A stretch of DNA of 64,000 bases from Rhizobium johnstonii 3841 (GTDB lineage Bacteria > Pseudomonadota > Alphaproteobacteria > Rhizobiales > Rhizobiaceae): NCBI RefSeq assembly GCF_000009265.1, contig NC_008380.1, forward strand, positions 3,539,501 through 3,603,500. The letters are read 5' to 3'. Shown here piece after piece: positions 8,677 to 15,547 of this stretch. The notes beneath the pieces are model-generated. The model worked only from the letters and a program-made list of their open reading frames with translations. It was not told the DNA's origin and did not search any database. The first letter of the stretch is position 1. Each line of letters starts with the position of its first letter. Made by a program: the position numbers and the translations under genes.

Positions 8677-8743
8677 GCATGTCGTTGTCGCAAAACCGCG
8701 GCACACTTTTGCGCGACATGCTCTGCCCCCCTCATCTGGGGGG
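8677..8743 (+). promoter_or_regulatory. cinI promoter region: long inverted repeat plus 16-bp palindrome
   Basis: GCATGTCG (8677-8684) and CGCAAAA (8689-8695) are mirrored by TTTTGCG (8707-8713) and CGACATGC (8714-8721), so a 45-bp dyad interrupted only by ttgt spans this segment. Seven bases later comes CCCCTCATCTGGGGGG, matching the site before cinR. cinI starts 79 bases after the palindrome. One or both are probably regulator-binding sites for cinI control. Confidence 0.55.
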
Positions 8744-8821
8744 GCCCATCTGAGGGAATTTCCGATCCGGCCCGCATGAACCATTCTGCTCTCCACGAAC
8801 TTGAAAACGCTGGAGGGCAAA

Positions 8822-9487
8822 ATGTTCGTTATCATTCAGGCACATGAGTATCAGAAATACGCTGCCGTACTCGACCAGATGTTTCGCCTGCGCAAGAAGG
8901 TCTTCGCCGATACGCTCGGCTGGGACGTTCCCGTCATCGGCCCTTACGAACGCGACAGCTACGATTCGCTCGCCCCCGCCTATCTCGTCTGGTGCAACGA
9001 CAGCCGCACCCGCCTTTATGGCGGCATGCGCCTGATGCCGACGACAGGCCCGACCCTTCTCTACGACGTCTTCCGCGAAACGTTTCCTGATGCCGCCAAT
9101 CTTATCGCCCCCGGCATCTGGGAAGGCACGCGCATGTGCATCGACGAAGAGGCGATCGCCAAGGATTTCTCCAATGTCGATGCCGGCCGCGCCTTCTCCA
9201 TGATGCTGCTTGCGCTTTGCGAATGCGCGCTCGATCACGGCATCCATACGATGATTTCCAACTACGAGCCCTACCTCAAGCGCGTCTACAAGCGTGCCGG
9301 CGCCGAAGTGGAAGAACTCGGCCGTGCAGATGGCTACGGCAAATACCCCGTCTGCTGCGGCGCCTTCGAAGTATCGGACCGGGTGCTGCGCAAGATGCGC
9401 GCCGCCCTCGGCCTCACCCTACCCCTTTATGTCAGGCACGTGCCGGCCCGCTCGGTCGTGACCCAATTCCTGGAGATGGCAGCATGA
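8822..9487 (+). CDS. cinI: acyl-homoserine-lactone synthase CinI
   Basis: At 221 residues this is the normal CinI length. LuxI-family landmarks are present: an Arg-Phe pair in RLRKKVFADTLGW, the acidic ERDSYDS, RLYGGMRLMP, and WEGTRMCID. The enzyme joins S-adenosylmethionine to an acyl chain from acyl-ACP; CinI of R. leguminosarum makes 3-hydroxy-7-cis-tetradecenoyl-HSL (family knowledge). GGAGG lies five bases before ATG 8822. Its TGA overlaps the ATG of cinS by four bases. Expression should depend on CinR and therefore on its own product. Confidence 0.95.
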   Translation: MFVIIQAHEYQKYAAVLDQMFRLRKKVFADTLGWDVPVIGPYERDSYDSLAPAYLVWCNDSRTRLYGGMRLMPTTGPTLLYDVFRETFPDAANLIAPGIWEGTRMCIDEEAIAKDFSNVDAGRAFSMMLLALCECALDHGIHTMISNYEPYLKRVYKRAGAEVEELGRADGYGKYPVCCGAFEVSDRVLRKMRAALGLTLPLYVRHVPARSVVTQFLEMAA

Positions 9488-9687
9488 ACCGCCTCGCTGA
9501 AACCGCCACGCAGACCGCAATACAGAAGGATATCGGCGCGCTGGAGCGCCATGTTCTCGCATCTCGCGACATCGCCACGCAGATAGGGGATCCCTTCCTC
9601 TCCTATCTCCTTTCGATGGCGCTGTTCACGATCTACGAGAAGAAGGCCCATCACGAGAACGAGGCGCTGAAGAGCAGCTTCAGCTGA
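9484..9687 (+). CDS. cinS: small quorum-sensing regulator CinS
   Basis: This 67-residue protein has its ATG inside the cinI stop (ATGA overlap), so it is translationally coupled to cinI. The sequence is helical throughout (DIGALERHVLASRDIATQIGDPF, then LSYLLSMALFTIYEKKAHHENEALKSS), with no DNA-binding domain. I identify it as CinS from its size, position and overlap. In R. leguminosarum CinS links the Cin system to the Rai system and other outputs through the repressor PraR (established knowledge of that strain). A strong hairpin ends the transcript about 50 bases later. Confidence 0.9.
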   Translation: MNRLAETATQTAIQKDIGALERHVLASRDIATQIGDPFLSYLLSMALFTIYEKKAHHENEALKSSFS

Positions 9688-9740
9688 GGGTGTGGTTCCC
9701 CTCCGCCCCGCCTGAAGACGAGCATGTCTCCCGGCGCCTC

Positions 9741-9782
9741 GCGCGCAGCCGCAAAAACCGTCCCCGTTTTGCGGCTGCGCGC
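9741..9782. terminator. 16-bp stem hairpin between cinS and the response regulator
   Basis: GCGCGCAGCCGCAAAA (9741-9756) is perfectly complementary to 9767-9782 with a 10-base loop. It lies between two convergent genes and likely serves both as a bidirectional terminator, with the A/T bases at the loop side rather than a long T tract. Confidence 0.7.
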
Positions 9783-9809
9783 CCCTGTCATCTCATCAGG
9801 GCATTGCCG

Positions 9810-10178
9810 TTACGTCATCAGGGAATTGATGGTCGAAATCAGCGCGTCGTGCATATAAGGCTTCGGCAGGAAGGCGGTATTGGCGGGCAGCGCCATCGGA
9901 TCGAGCCGCACCATGCCTGAGGTGATGATGATGCCGATGTTCGGCCGCATCGCCCGCACCCGATTGGCAAGCTGTAGACCGTCCATCGAACCGGCCATAT
10001 TGACGTCGGTGAACAGGATATCGACATCCTGCCTGCCTTTCAGCACCACCAGAGCCTCGTCGGCATTCGCCGCCTCCAGCGCCACATGACCGACCTCTTC
10101 CAGCACATCGAGAATATTGAACCGGATCAGCGGCTCGTCCTCCACGATGAGCACCACGGCACTGTTCGAAGCCACCAT
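9810..10178 (-). CDS. single-domain response regulator (CheY-like receiver)
   Basis: The 122-residue protein is a receiver domain and nothing else. The acidic pair is in VEDEP (about residues 13-15), the phospho-accepting Asp is residue 58 in FTDVNM, the Ser/Thr switch is in IIITSGM, and the Lys is in FLPKPY. There is no output domain. Such stand-alone receivers pass phosphate onward or titrate a kinase; no cognate kinase gene is nearby. It resembles the small receivers common in rhizobia that carry a longer VNMAGSMDGL loop. Convergent with cinS across a shared hairpin. Confidence 0.9.
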   Translation of the reverse strand: MVASNSAVVLIVEDEPLIRFNILDVLEEVGHVALEAANADEALVVLKGRQDVDILFTDVNMAGSMDGLQLANRVRAMRPNIGIIITSGMVRLDPMALPANTAFLPKPYMHDALISTINSLMT

Positions 10179-10378
10179 CTGCGATCGCCCTCTTCATGCG
10201 GAATGTGACTTGAATAAGTGTAGCCCGCGCGAGAAGGTTCCAGTGGCTGCCCACGAAATATGCATCGTCCACAGATGCTTGCGCTCCCCGCTTGTGGCTC
10301 CCCCGGATTTGCGTTAGAGCGGAAACCGTGCTGCGGGAACCATTGCCCCGGCATCACGGCGCCGGCCACCGGCGCCAA

Positions 10379-10454
10379 GGGCCTGTAGCTCAATGGTTAG
10401 AGCCGGCGGCTCATAACCGCTTGGTTGGGGGTTCGAGTCCCTCCGGGCCCACCA
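10379..10454 (+). tRNA. tRNA-Ile2 with CAT anticodon (lysidine type)
   Basis: The 76-nt cloverleaf is complete. Acceptor arms GGGCCTG and CGGGCCC pair, the D arm is GTAGCTCAATGGTTAGAGC, the anticodon loop CTCATAA carries CAT, the T loop is TTCGAGT, and the discriminator A plus CCA is encoded. The anticodon arm and following CGCTTGGT closely match E. coli tRNA-Ile2 rather than elongator or initiator tRNA-Met. It should therefore be modified by TilS to read AUA as Ile. The region just downstream is atypical. Confidence 0.85.
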
Positions 10455-10472
10455 ATTCCTCTTGTCTCAATC

Positions 10473-10556
10473 TAGCCGGACGCGATTTTCCGGAATTTTG
10501 ACTGTAGCCGGACGCGAAAAATCGGAAATTTGACACTTTAATCTGGAATTTTGAAC
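10473..10556. mobile_element. remnant of an IS21-type insertion sequence terminus (tandem end repeats)
   Basis: TAGCCGGACGCGA followed by TTTTCCGGAATTTTGAC (10473-10502) is repeated 32 bp later (10505-10536, ending TTTGACAC), and a decayed third unit lies at about 10541-10556 (AATCTGGAATTTTGAA). Multiple tandem repeats at the tips are typical of IS21-family elements. No istA or istB gene and no opposite end is visible nearby, so this is a relic starting 19 bp after the tRNA. Confidence 0.55.
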
Positions 10557-10675
10557 CTGATTAGCAGCTCGTTCAAAGTCAGTTTGAAAGAATGCCGACC
10601 GTCTTACCTGTGACGCAACAAGCGATAGCCAAATAGCTGTTGGTAACATCATCGAGCGGCAACTGATGAGCTGAC

Positions 10676-11059
10676 CTATTTTTTTAGATTGAGTACATCC
10701 TCGATACTTTTCGCGTCCTTCGCCGTCTCCTGACGCGCCTCCCACTCGTCTAGACGACGATGTTTGCGATTGGCTTTCCAATATAGCCAGTCCTTCATAC
10801 GCTCCGCGATTTCGCCCACATAAAGATGGTTCGACTTAAGGAAATTCTCGGTGGCTTCAGCGCTCGGAGTATGTCCGATGCCCTTGGAGGCGCCATAGTC
10901 GTAAAACTGGCCGGCAGTGGCCTTCACTTTTTCATCCTCGGCGCGGTAAATCGGAGACATGGTCCAGCTCCAATAATCGAAATCGTCGTAGGGGTCGGAT
11001 AACGATAGAACCTTATCGATGCGGTCCTGCGGCAGTTCAATGACCTTCAAGCCACGCAC
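10676..11059 (-). CDS. hypothetical protein, possibly the 3' half of a frameshifted gene
   Basis: From a GTG at 11059 the frame gives 127 residues, rich in charged and aromatic residues (DPYDDFDYWSWTMSPIYR, KDWLYWKANRKHRR), ending SIEDVLNLKK. No family is recognised. The frame remains open upstream of the GTG to 11113, and that extension (a Lys/Glu-rich helix leading into IVRGLKV) reads like real protein, so the GTG may not be the true start. It overlaps the preceding gene by 13 bases in the -1 frame. GC content is lower than in the flanking chromosome. Probably part of the accessory patch beside the tRNA. Confidence 0.5.
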   Translation of the reverse strand: MRGLKVIELPQDRIDKVLSLSDPYDDFDYWSWTMSPIYRAEDEKVKATAGQFYDYGASKGIGHTPSAEATENFLKSNHLYVGEIAERMKDWLYWKANRKHRRLDEWEARQETAKDAKSIEDVLNLKK

Positions 11060-11394
11060 GATCTCTGCGATTGCTTCGCGCTTTTTTTCGGTTGTAGTCC
11101 ACTCATTCGGTTGTCACCTGCTATCTGCTGAACACTACGAGCAGCGAAAACCTCAGCAAAGTCTTGAAGCTGCTTTACGGTAGCCCGAGCCTCTTCCAAT
11201 TGTTTTTCAAGTTTTGCTGCCAGGCCTGTCGGACCAAATGTCAGGTCTCGGATATCATCTAAGCGCGTAGCTAGGACGGCGAAAACTAGCACGAACGCCA
11301 CAGATATGAAGCGAACTTGTTCTGCGCCAATGAGGACTAAATAAAGGAAAACAAAGAAAAGGATCACAGACGCAATCAGTGCACCAATGCGCAT
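11047..11394 (-). CDS. hypothetical membrane protein with coiled coil, possibly the 5' half of a frameshifted gene
   Basis: This 115-residue protein has two closely spaced hydrophobic segments (ASVILFFVFLYLVLIG and ISVAFVLVFAVLAT) in the first 45 residues, then an amphipathic coil (KLEKQLEEARATVKQLQDFAEVFAAR). The tail after a run of seven A bases near 11083-11089 (Ser-Gly-Leu-Gln-Pro-Lys-Lys onward) looks out of frame. A -1 shift there would continue into the downstream ORF and give about 240 residues. The architecture, an N-terminal membrane hairpin plus cytosolic coil, is seen in many defence and phage-related proteins, but nothing specific is recognised. Confidence 0.5.
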   Translation of the reverse strand: MRIGALIASVILFFVFLYLVLIGAEQVRFISVAFVLVFAVLATRLDDIRDLTFGPTGLAAKLEKQLEEARATVKQLQDFAEVFAARSVQQIAGDNRMSGLQPKKSAKQSQRSCVA

Positions 11395-12206
11395 TATTTC
11401 CCCTCGCTATCGGCAGCCCACTTTTCCGATGACGCTGCGACGATCTTTTATCGCTCACTTATGATCAGCTCCCTAGCCGGCACACCTTCACCGCCAGCGA
11501 CGGAATAAGTCAATTGTACCTCTCTTATTCTGAGCGCTGAAAAGACTCGCACACCTCAGGGCGATCATTAAGCGAGAGAATAAATTTTCCTTTGAGAAGC
11601 CATAAACGCTCTTCCATTAAGGCGAACTGGTCTCTGGCGAACAAGCTCCTTCCATAGTCACTCTCGTTTTCCGAAATAGGGATGGTCTAGGTAGAAAAGT
11701 GTCCCTTGCCGATCTTAGCGGTCGATAAACTTCAACCAGTCCAGGTTCTCGATGCCGCCCCCCGTCAGGCGCTCCGATTGTCCGAGCGCAATAGCTCAGA
11801 TTTCCCGGGCGGCTCTTCTAATAAGATAGGTCCGGCGCAGAAGCCGAATTTCCCTGTCGCAGGTTGTTCTCCCTATAAACTTAAGCTCTCTACTGGTTGG
11901 AAGGACTTGCGACAGGACTTCTGCCTTGTTTTCCAAAGCCCTGTTAGTTGCCGCTTGCTGTTCTTTTGCCGTGGAACCCAAGCGTTTCAATGCGACCTGA
12001 CCCGGTGCGCGGATATGACATCCGCGCCTCAAGGCGCCAACGACATCTGTAGGCGTGGCCGGGGCAAGCTTGATCGTGGCAGCGATCGCTGGCGAACGGG
12101 TTTTCAGCCAATAACAAAATCTTGATCGACAACGACAGTTATCGGGATGCCTGATCGGCCCTACTTGCCAGAATTATTCAAACACTTTGGACAGTGGAGT
12201 GGGGAG
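11395..12206. other. accessory gene-poor region
   Basis: This 812-bp stretch is AT-richer than the chromosome around it. Several open frames exist on both strands, but none has convincing protein character or a ribosome site. One minus-strand frame near 11796-12032 holds a plausible helix (KEQQAATNRALENKAEVLSQVL) and may be a decayed gene. I see no tRNA or other recognised RNA. Confidence 0.4.
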
Positions 12207-12401
12207 ATGCTTCAAACTCGCAAACTATCGGGGGCCATGACAGCCATCTTCGTCATTGCCATGTCGGCATCGGCCTGCACCACGAGCTCAAACGACTCGG
12301 TGCAGACGGGTTCGGTCGGCTATACCGCGCAGAGCGCTGACTTTGCCCTTCGGCCTGCCTGCCGCGATGGATTCGGCAACGATCGTCCGTGCAGCTATTA
12401 G
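12207..12401 (+). CDS. small lipoprotein, paralogue of 12505-12696
   Basis: This 64-residue protein has a short basic N-terminus (MLQTRKLSG), a hydrophobic core (AIFVIAMSAS) and a lipobox ending in Cys (SASAC) near residue 24, so it should be a lipidated envelope protein of about 40 mature residues. The C-terminal motif RPACRDGFGNDRPCSY has two Cys that could form a disulfide. The same ending occurs in the convergent neighbour. No enzymatic domain is present. The ATG at 12207 follows a purine-rich GGAGTGGGGAG. Confidence 0.65.
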   Translation: MLQTRKLSGAMTAIFVIAMSASACTTSSNDSVQTGSVGYTAQSADFALRPACRDGFGNDRPCSY

Positions 12402-12504
12402 CGCTGGAAAATTAGAAGTCTGATTGCTGCGGTAGTTCGCCTCCGGCGATGGCCAGGATCACACGACTTCGTCCGGCGGCATCATGCCCGATTGGCGCAC
12501 ATTT

Positions 12505-12696
12505 CTAATAGCTACAAGAACGCCCATCGCTCGGCCTGAACCCACCTCCACACGCCGGATTGAGCGGCTGACGCTCATAATAACCGCCGCCGATCGACGA
12601 CGTCTGGTCGACGCTTCCGGACGAAGTGCAGCCCGAAATGATCGTGGCAAGGCTGATCAGCGTTCCGGTCGCGATAACTGCGAAAAATCGGTTCAT
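12505..12696 (-). CDS. small lipoprotein, paralogue of 12207-12401
   Basis: The product has 63 residues: MNRFFAVIATGTLISLATI signal, lipobox IISGC at about residues 18-22, a Ser/Thr/Gly linker, and the C-terminal motif NPACGGGFRPSDGRSCSY. Its Pro-Ala-Cys and Cys-Ser-Tyr ends match the convergent neighbour. AAGGAG lies eight bases before ATG 12696. The pair is convergent, separated by 103 bp. Role unknown; small Cys-paired lipoproteins of this kind are often envelope-associated. Confidence 0.68.
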   Translation of the reverse strand: MNRFFAVIATGTLISLATIISGCTSSGSVDQTSSIGGGYYERQPLNPACGGGFRPSDGRSCSY

Positions 12697-12950
12697 CTGA
12701 GCTTCTCCTTCGGGGGGCATGGCTTTACCCCAAGCGGGCAATCTACCACCCACGGCGAATACCGACGAGGATTTATAGCGGCCGGCCGCCCTCGGCGGCC
12801 CGTTCTAACGTCAATGTGATCATCTTTTAGGCCAGCCCCTGCCCCAGCTATGCACTGTCGCATAACTGTCATGCTAAATTGCCCATTGTTACGGCAGCCT
12901 GGGCAAAATATATGCTGCCGGCTAACAAAAAAAAGAATGAGTGAACTGCC

Positions 12951-13097
12951 ATGAGTGCCATACAGAAACTTTTCAACCGCAATCTCCTCACCCGCTTCGT
13001 CGCTGGTCTCGGTGCGGTTCCCCAGCGCATTCGCGACGCACGCGAAGAGCGCAAGCCCGCTATCCATCCATCCTTCATGGACGATTTCGGCGCCTAG
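12951..13097 (+). CDS. small basic protein (48 aa), hypothetical
   Basis: An ATG at 12951 opens a 48-residue frame. It has an amphipathic basic helix (IQKLFNRNLLTRFVAGLGAVPQRIRDAREERK) and a C-terminal HPSFMDDFGA. Codon choice (CGC, CTC, GGT, CCC) is that of expressed chromosomal genes. The upstream region contains an A-rich tract, but the ribosome site is weak. No family is recognised. It could be a membrane-surface or regulatory microprotein. Confidence 0.5.
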   Translation: MSAIQKLFNRNLLTRFVAGLGAVPQRIRDAREERKPAIHPSFMDDFGA

Positions 13098-13196
13098 CAG
13101 GACAATTGGCGAGTCAACAGACTCGTCTGCCCCGCGATTACGTCCTCCAATGTCATTTCAGTTGATATCTGATGGGAAGCCGCCAGCGGCTTCTGA

Positions 13197-13643
13197 TCAG
13201 GTTGCGGCGGAAAATTCCTTCCGGAACCAGATCCGGTCAACGGGCCGGCCTCCGGCATGCCCGCTGATCCTGCCGAATTCGACATATCCGAGCTTCGGGT
13301 AAAAGTCCGGCGCCTGGATCGAGAGTGTGTCGACGCAGGCCATGACGGCGGCGCGGCGGCGCCCTTCTTCTTCCGCCGCCGCCATCAGTTTCCGGCCGAT
13401 GCCGCTCAGGCGCAGTGATTTTGCAACCCACAGATTGCCGATGAAAAGAACCGAGAAGGAAACGGACGCCGTTATTCCGGCGATAAGCCTTCCGTTTTCC
13501 CGCCAGACGATGGCGAAGGCCTCGCGTCTGATCTCAGCGCTCTCGTTGAAGGCGTTCAAGCCGTCGGAAATCGCGGTGGCGATCTCGGGCGGGACGGGAT
13601 CGAGCGTTTCTAACATTGCTTCCTCGTCGTCGATGACCTCCAT
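13197..13643 (-). CDS. GNAT-family N-acetyltransferase
   Basis: This 148-residue protein has the GNAT layout: beta strands around FAIVWRENGRLIAGITASVSFSVLFIGNLWVAKSLR, then the acetyl-CoA loop LRLSGIGRKLMAAAEEEGRRR, and a C-terminal FYPKLGYVEFGR strand-helix. It transfers an acetyl group from acetyl-CoA to an amine; the substrate is unknown. The start is uncertain: ATG 13643 is used, while ATG 13616 has a nearer GAGGA and an in-frame start at 13757 would add a poor 38-residue leader. Single gene, divergent from the SIMPL gene. Confidence 0.82.
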   Translation of the reverse strand: MEVIDDEEAMLETLDPVPPEIATAISDGLNAFNESAEIRREAFAIVWRENGRLIAGITASVSFSVLFIGNLWVAKSLRLSGIGRKLMAAAEEEGRRRAAVMACVDTLSIQAPDFYPKLGYVEFGRISGHAGGRPVDRIWFRKEFSAAT

Positions 13644-13839
13644 ATGATAACGAGCCGTCGGTTCCGGTCCAGCCGTTTCGGCTTTCAAAGGGCGGCGGAC
13701 GCCCTCCCGGTTCAGCCCCAACGCATGCACCCCGCAGATTTTTCTCTCGCTACGCATGCGCCTGTCTTTTCCGCCGTAATAGCTTCACAATCAACCGACA
13801 GAAAGCTGTTCCGGGAAACGACAACCAAGGAATGAAAAC

Positions 13840-14580
13840 ATGGCGCCGATCTATACCAAAACTGTCCTGATGACCGCCCTTCTGGCGCTGTCGCTCGCCG
13901 CCGCAGCGCCAGCCTTCGCGCAGGAGGCAAAGCCGCGCGAGCCGGTGATTTCGGTGACCGGCGATGGCGAATCCTCCGTCGCTCCCGATATGGCCATCGT
14001 CAATCTCGCCGTCGTCAAGCAGGCGAAAACCGCCCGCGAAGCGCTCGACGAGAATAACAAGGCAATGAACGACGTGCTTGCCGCGCTGAAGAGCGGCGGT
14101 ATTGCCGAGCGCGACCTGCAGACCTCCGGCTTTTCCATCCAGCCGCAATACAATTATCCGCAGCCGGTCGACGGCCAGCAGCAGCAGCCGCAGCTAATCG
14201 GCTACCAGACCATCAATTCGGTCACCGTCAGGCTGCGCGATCTCGCCAAGCTCGGCGCGGTGATCGACCAGTCCGTCACCCTCGGCATCAACCAGGGCGG
14301 CGAAATCCAGTTCACCAACGACAAGCCGGACGCCGCGATCGAAGCGGCACGCAAGGCCGCGGTCGCCGATGCCGTCAAGAGGGCGAAGACGCTGAGCGAA
14401 GCCGCCGGCGTCAAGCTCGGCCGCATTCTTGAGATCAACGAGAACGTGCCGCGCGCGATGCCGCAGCCGGTCTATCGCGCCACGATGATGAAGGAGGCCT
14501 CCGACGCCGCCGTTCCCGTCCAGGGCGGCGAGAACAATTACAATGTCAGCGTCACCGTGACCTTCGCGATCGAGCAATAA
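13840..14580 (+). CDS. secreted SIMPL (DUF541) domain protein
   Basis: This 246-residue protein has a classical signal peptide (MTALLALSLAAAAPAFA, cleavage near residue 27), then the SIMPL domain. Landmarks are VISVTGDGESSVAPDMAIV, the paired-helix segment REALDENNKAMNDVLAALKSGGI with DLQTSGFSIQPQY, and a C-terminal VSVTVTFAI strand. A Gln-rich insert lies at about residues 110-120. SIMPL proteins are periplasmic or envelope-associated and linked to stress tolerance; no catalytic activity is established. GGAATG precedes the ATG. A GC-rich hairpin follows the stop directly. Confidence 0.88.
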   Translation: MAPIYTKTVLMTALLALSLAAAAPAFAQEAKPREPVISVTGDGESSVAPDMAIVNLAVVKQAKTAREALDENNKAMNDVLAALKSGGIAERDLQTSGFSIQPQYNYPQPVDGQQQQPQLIGYQTINSVTVRLRDLAKLGAVIDQSVTLGINQGGEIQFTNDKPDAAIEAARKAAVADAVKRAKTLSEAAGVKLGRILEINENVPRAMPQPVYRATMMKEASDAAVPVQGGENNYNVSVTVTFAIEQ

Positions 14581-14585
14581 ACTGC

Positions 14586-14617
14586 AGCGCCGCGCGTCTT
14601 TTCAGATGCGCGGCGCT
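14586..14617 (+). terminator. GC-rich hairpin after the SIMPL gene
   Basis: AGCGCCGCGCGTC (14586-14598) pairs with GATGCGCGGCGCT (14605-14617) with a single G-T wobble and a 6-base loop. It starts 5 bases after the stop codon. There is no T tract, so termination strength is uncertain. Confidence 0.6.
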
Positions 14618-14711
14618 CAAACTGCTCACAGCGTCTACCGACTTCCTGCGGATTGAGACACGAGCAAAAGTTCAGTGTTGCGACATCTCGGTTCTGGAGA
14701 TCGGCGAGACC

Positions 14712-14854
14712 AGCCCCTCATCCGGCTGCCGCCACCTTCTCCCCGCAAACGGGGCGAAGGAACCATGCCGCACCCTCTACGTTCCACACCAGCCCCTCGC
14801 GGGGCACGTCCCCTCGCCCCGTTTTTACGGGGAGAGGGTTAGGGTGAGGGGCAG
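14712..14854. repeat. rhizobial intergenic palindromic repeat (type B, copy 1)
   Basis: The element starts AGCCCCTCATCCGGCTGCC and ends AGGGTGAGGGGCAGCC, with inner hairpins CTTCTCCCCG / CGGGGAGAGGG. Two other copies occur at 32930-33068 and 47349-47509. It resembles the RIME class of mosaic repeats reported from rhizobia. The rest of the 14618-15021 gap shows nothing else. Confidence 0.7.
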
Positions 14855-15021
14855 CCATTGGCGCCAACCGGCCGTGGCACGGGACCCACGATGATGCCGG
14901 AGGAAAGAGCGCAGTCAGACTGAGCACAAAAAGAAAACCGCCCTTGCCGATCCGGGGAGACTGGCAAAGGCGGTTCTTGGCCGCCGCATCGGGGAGACGG
15001 GGCGGCGTATTCTTCTAACGA

Positions 15022-15369
15022 TCAGCGGCGGCGCAGGGCGGGGCAACCGCGCACATTGCCGAAGCTCATTTCATCAGGGCCGCGACGCGTCCAGCCCTGG
15101 ACGATCACGCGGCGCGGGGTGATGTCGACGACGCGGGCGCGACGAAAGCCGTAATCCCGGGCGAGGTTTTCGGCAAGCTGCGGATTGCAGCCGCGCGACG
15201 GCCGGCCGTAGCCCGGTCCCGGAGGCGGGCGGCGGTAATCCTGCGGCGGACCACGGTCCGGCTCGCCAATAATGATATTCAACTGGGCGGCGGCCGGGGC
15301 CACCGTACCGGCCAGGGTGCCGGCTGTCAGCATGACGGCAAGACCCGCCTTTGCCAGAAACTGCATCAT
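15022..15369 (-). CDS. secreted basic protein with RGC...RGCP motif, paralogue of 15548-15853
   Basis: This 115-residue protein has a signal peptide (MMQFLAKAGLAVMLTAGTLAGTVAPAAAQ), a Pro/Arg-rich segment (GPPQDYRRPPPGPGYGRPS) and a compact C-terminal domain running from RGCNPQLAENLARDYGFRRARVVD to MSFGNVRGCPALRRR. Two Cys flank the domain and could form a disulfide in the periplasm. AAGG is seven bases before ATG 15369. The next gene upstream encodes the same domain, so the two arose by tandem duplication. Function unknown. Confidence 0.72.
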   Translation of the reverse strand: MMQFLAKAGLAVMLTAGTLAGTVAPAAAQLNIIIGEPDRGPPQDYRRPPPGPGYGRPSRGCNPQLAENLARDYGFRRARVVDITPRRVIVQGWTRRGPDEMSFGNVRGCPALRRR

Positions 15370-15547
15370 CGAAAAACCTTTTCGTTTGAAAGTCGGGCCG
15401 GTCGAGCCGCCCTCCCCATTAATCCGCATGACGCCGAAGCATCATTTGGGAATCACTCATACAGGTCAGAGAAGAGACGGCTGAAAGTGTCAGCGTCAAG
15501 GCAAAAACAGACCGGAAGCGCCGCTTCGGCGCCTCCGGCTGCAGTCC

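Noticed and set aside
11706..12125. 139-codon plus-strand frame in the accessory gap
   Set aside because: No ribosome site, odd amino-acid mix, overlaps alternative frames on the other strand.
13094..13285. Small minus-strand frame upstream of the GNAT gene end
   Set aside because: Overlaps the GNAT gene in another frame and shows no coding bias.
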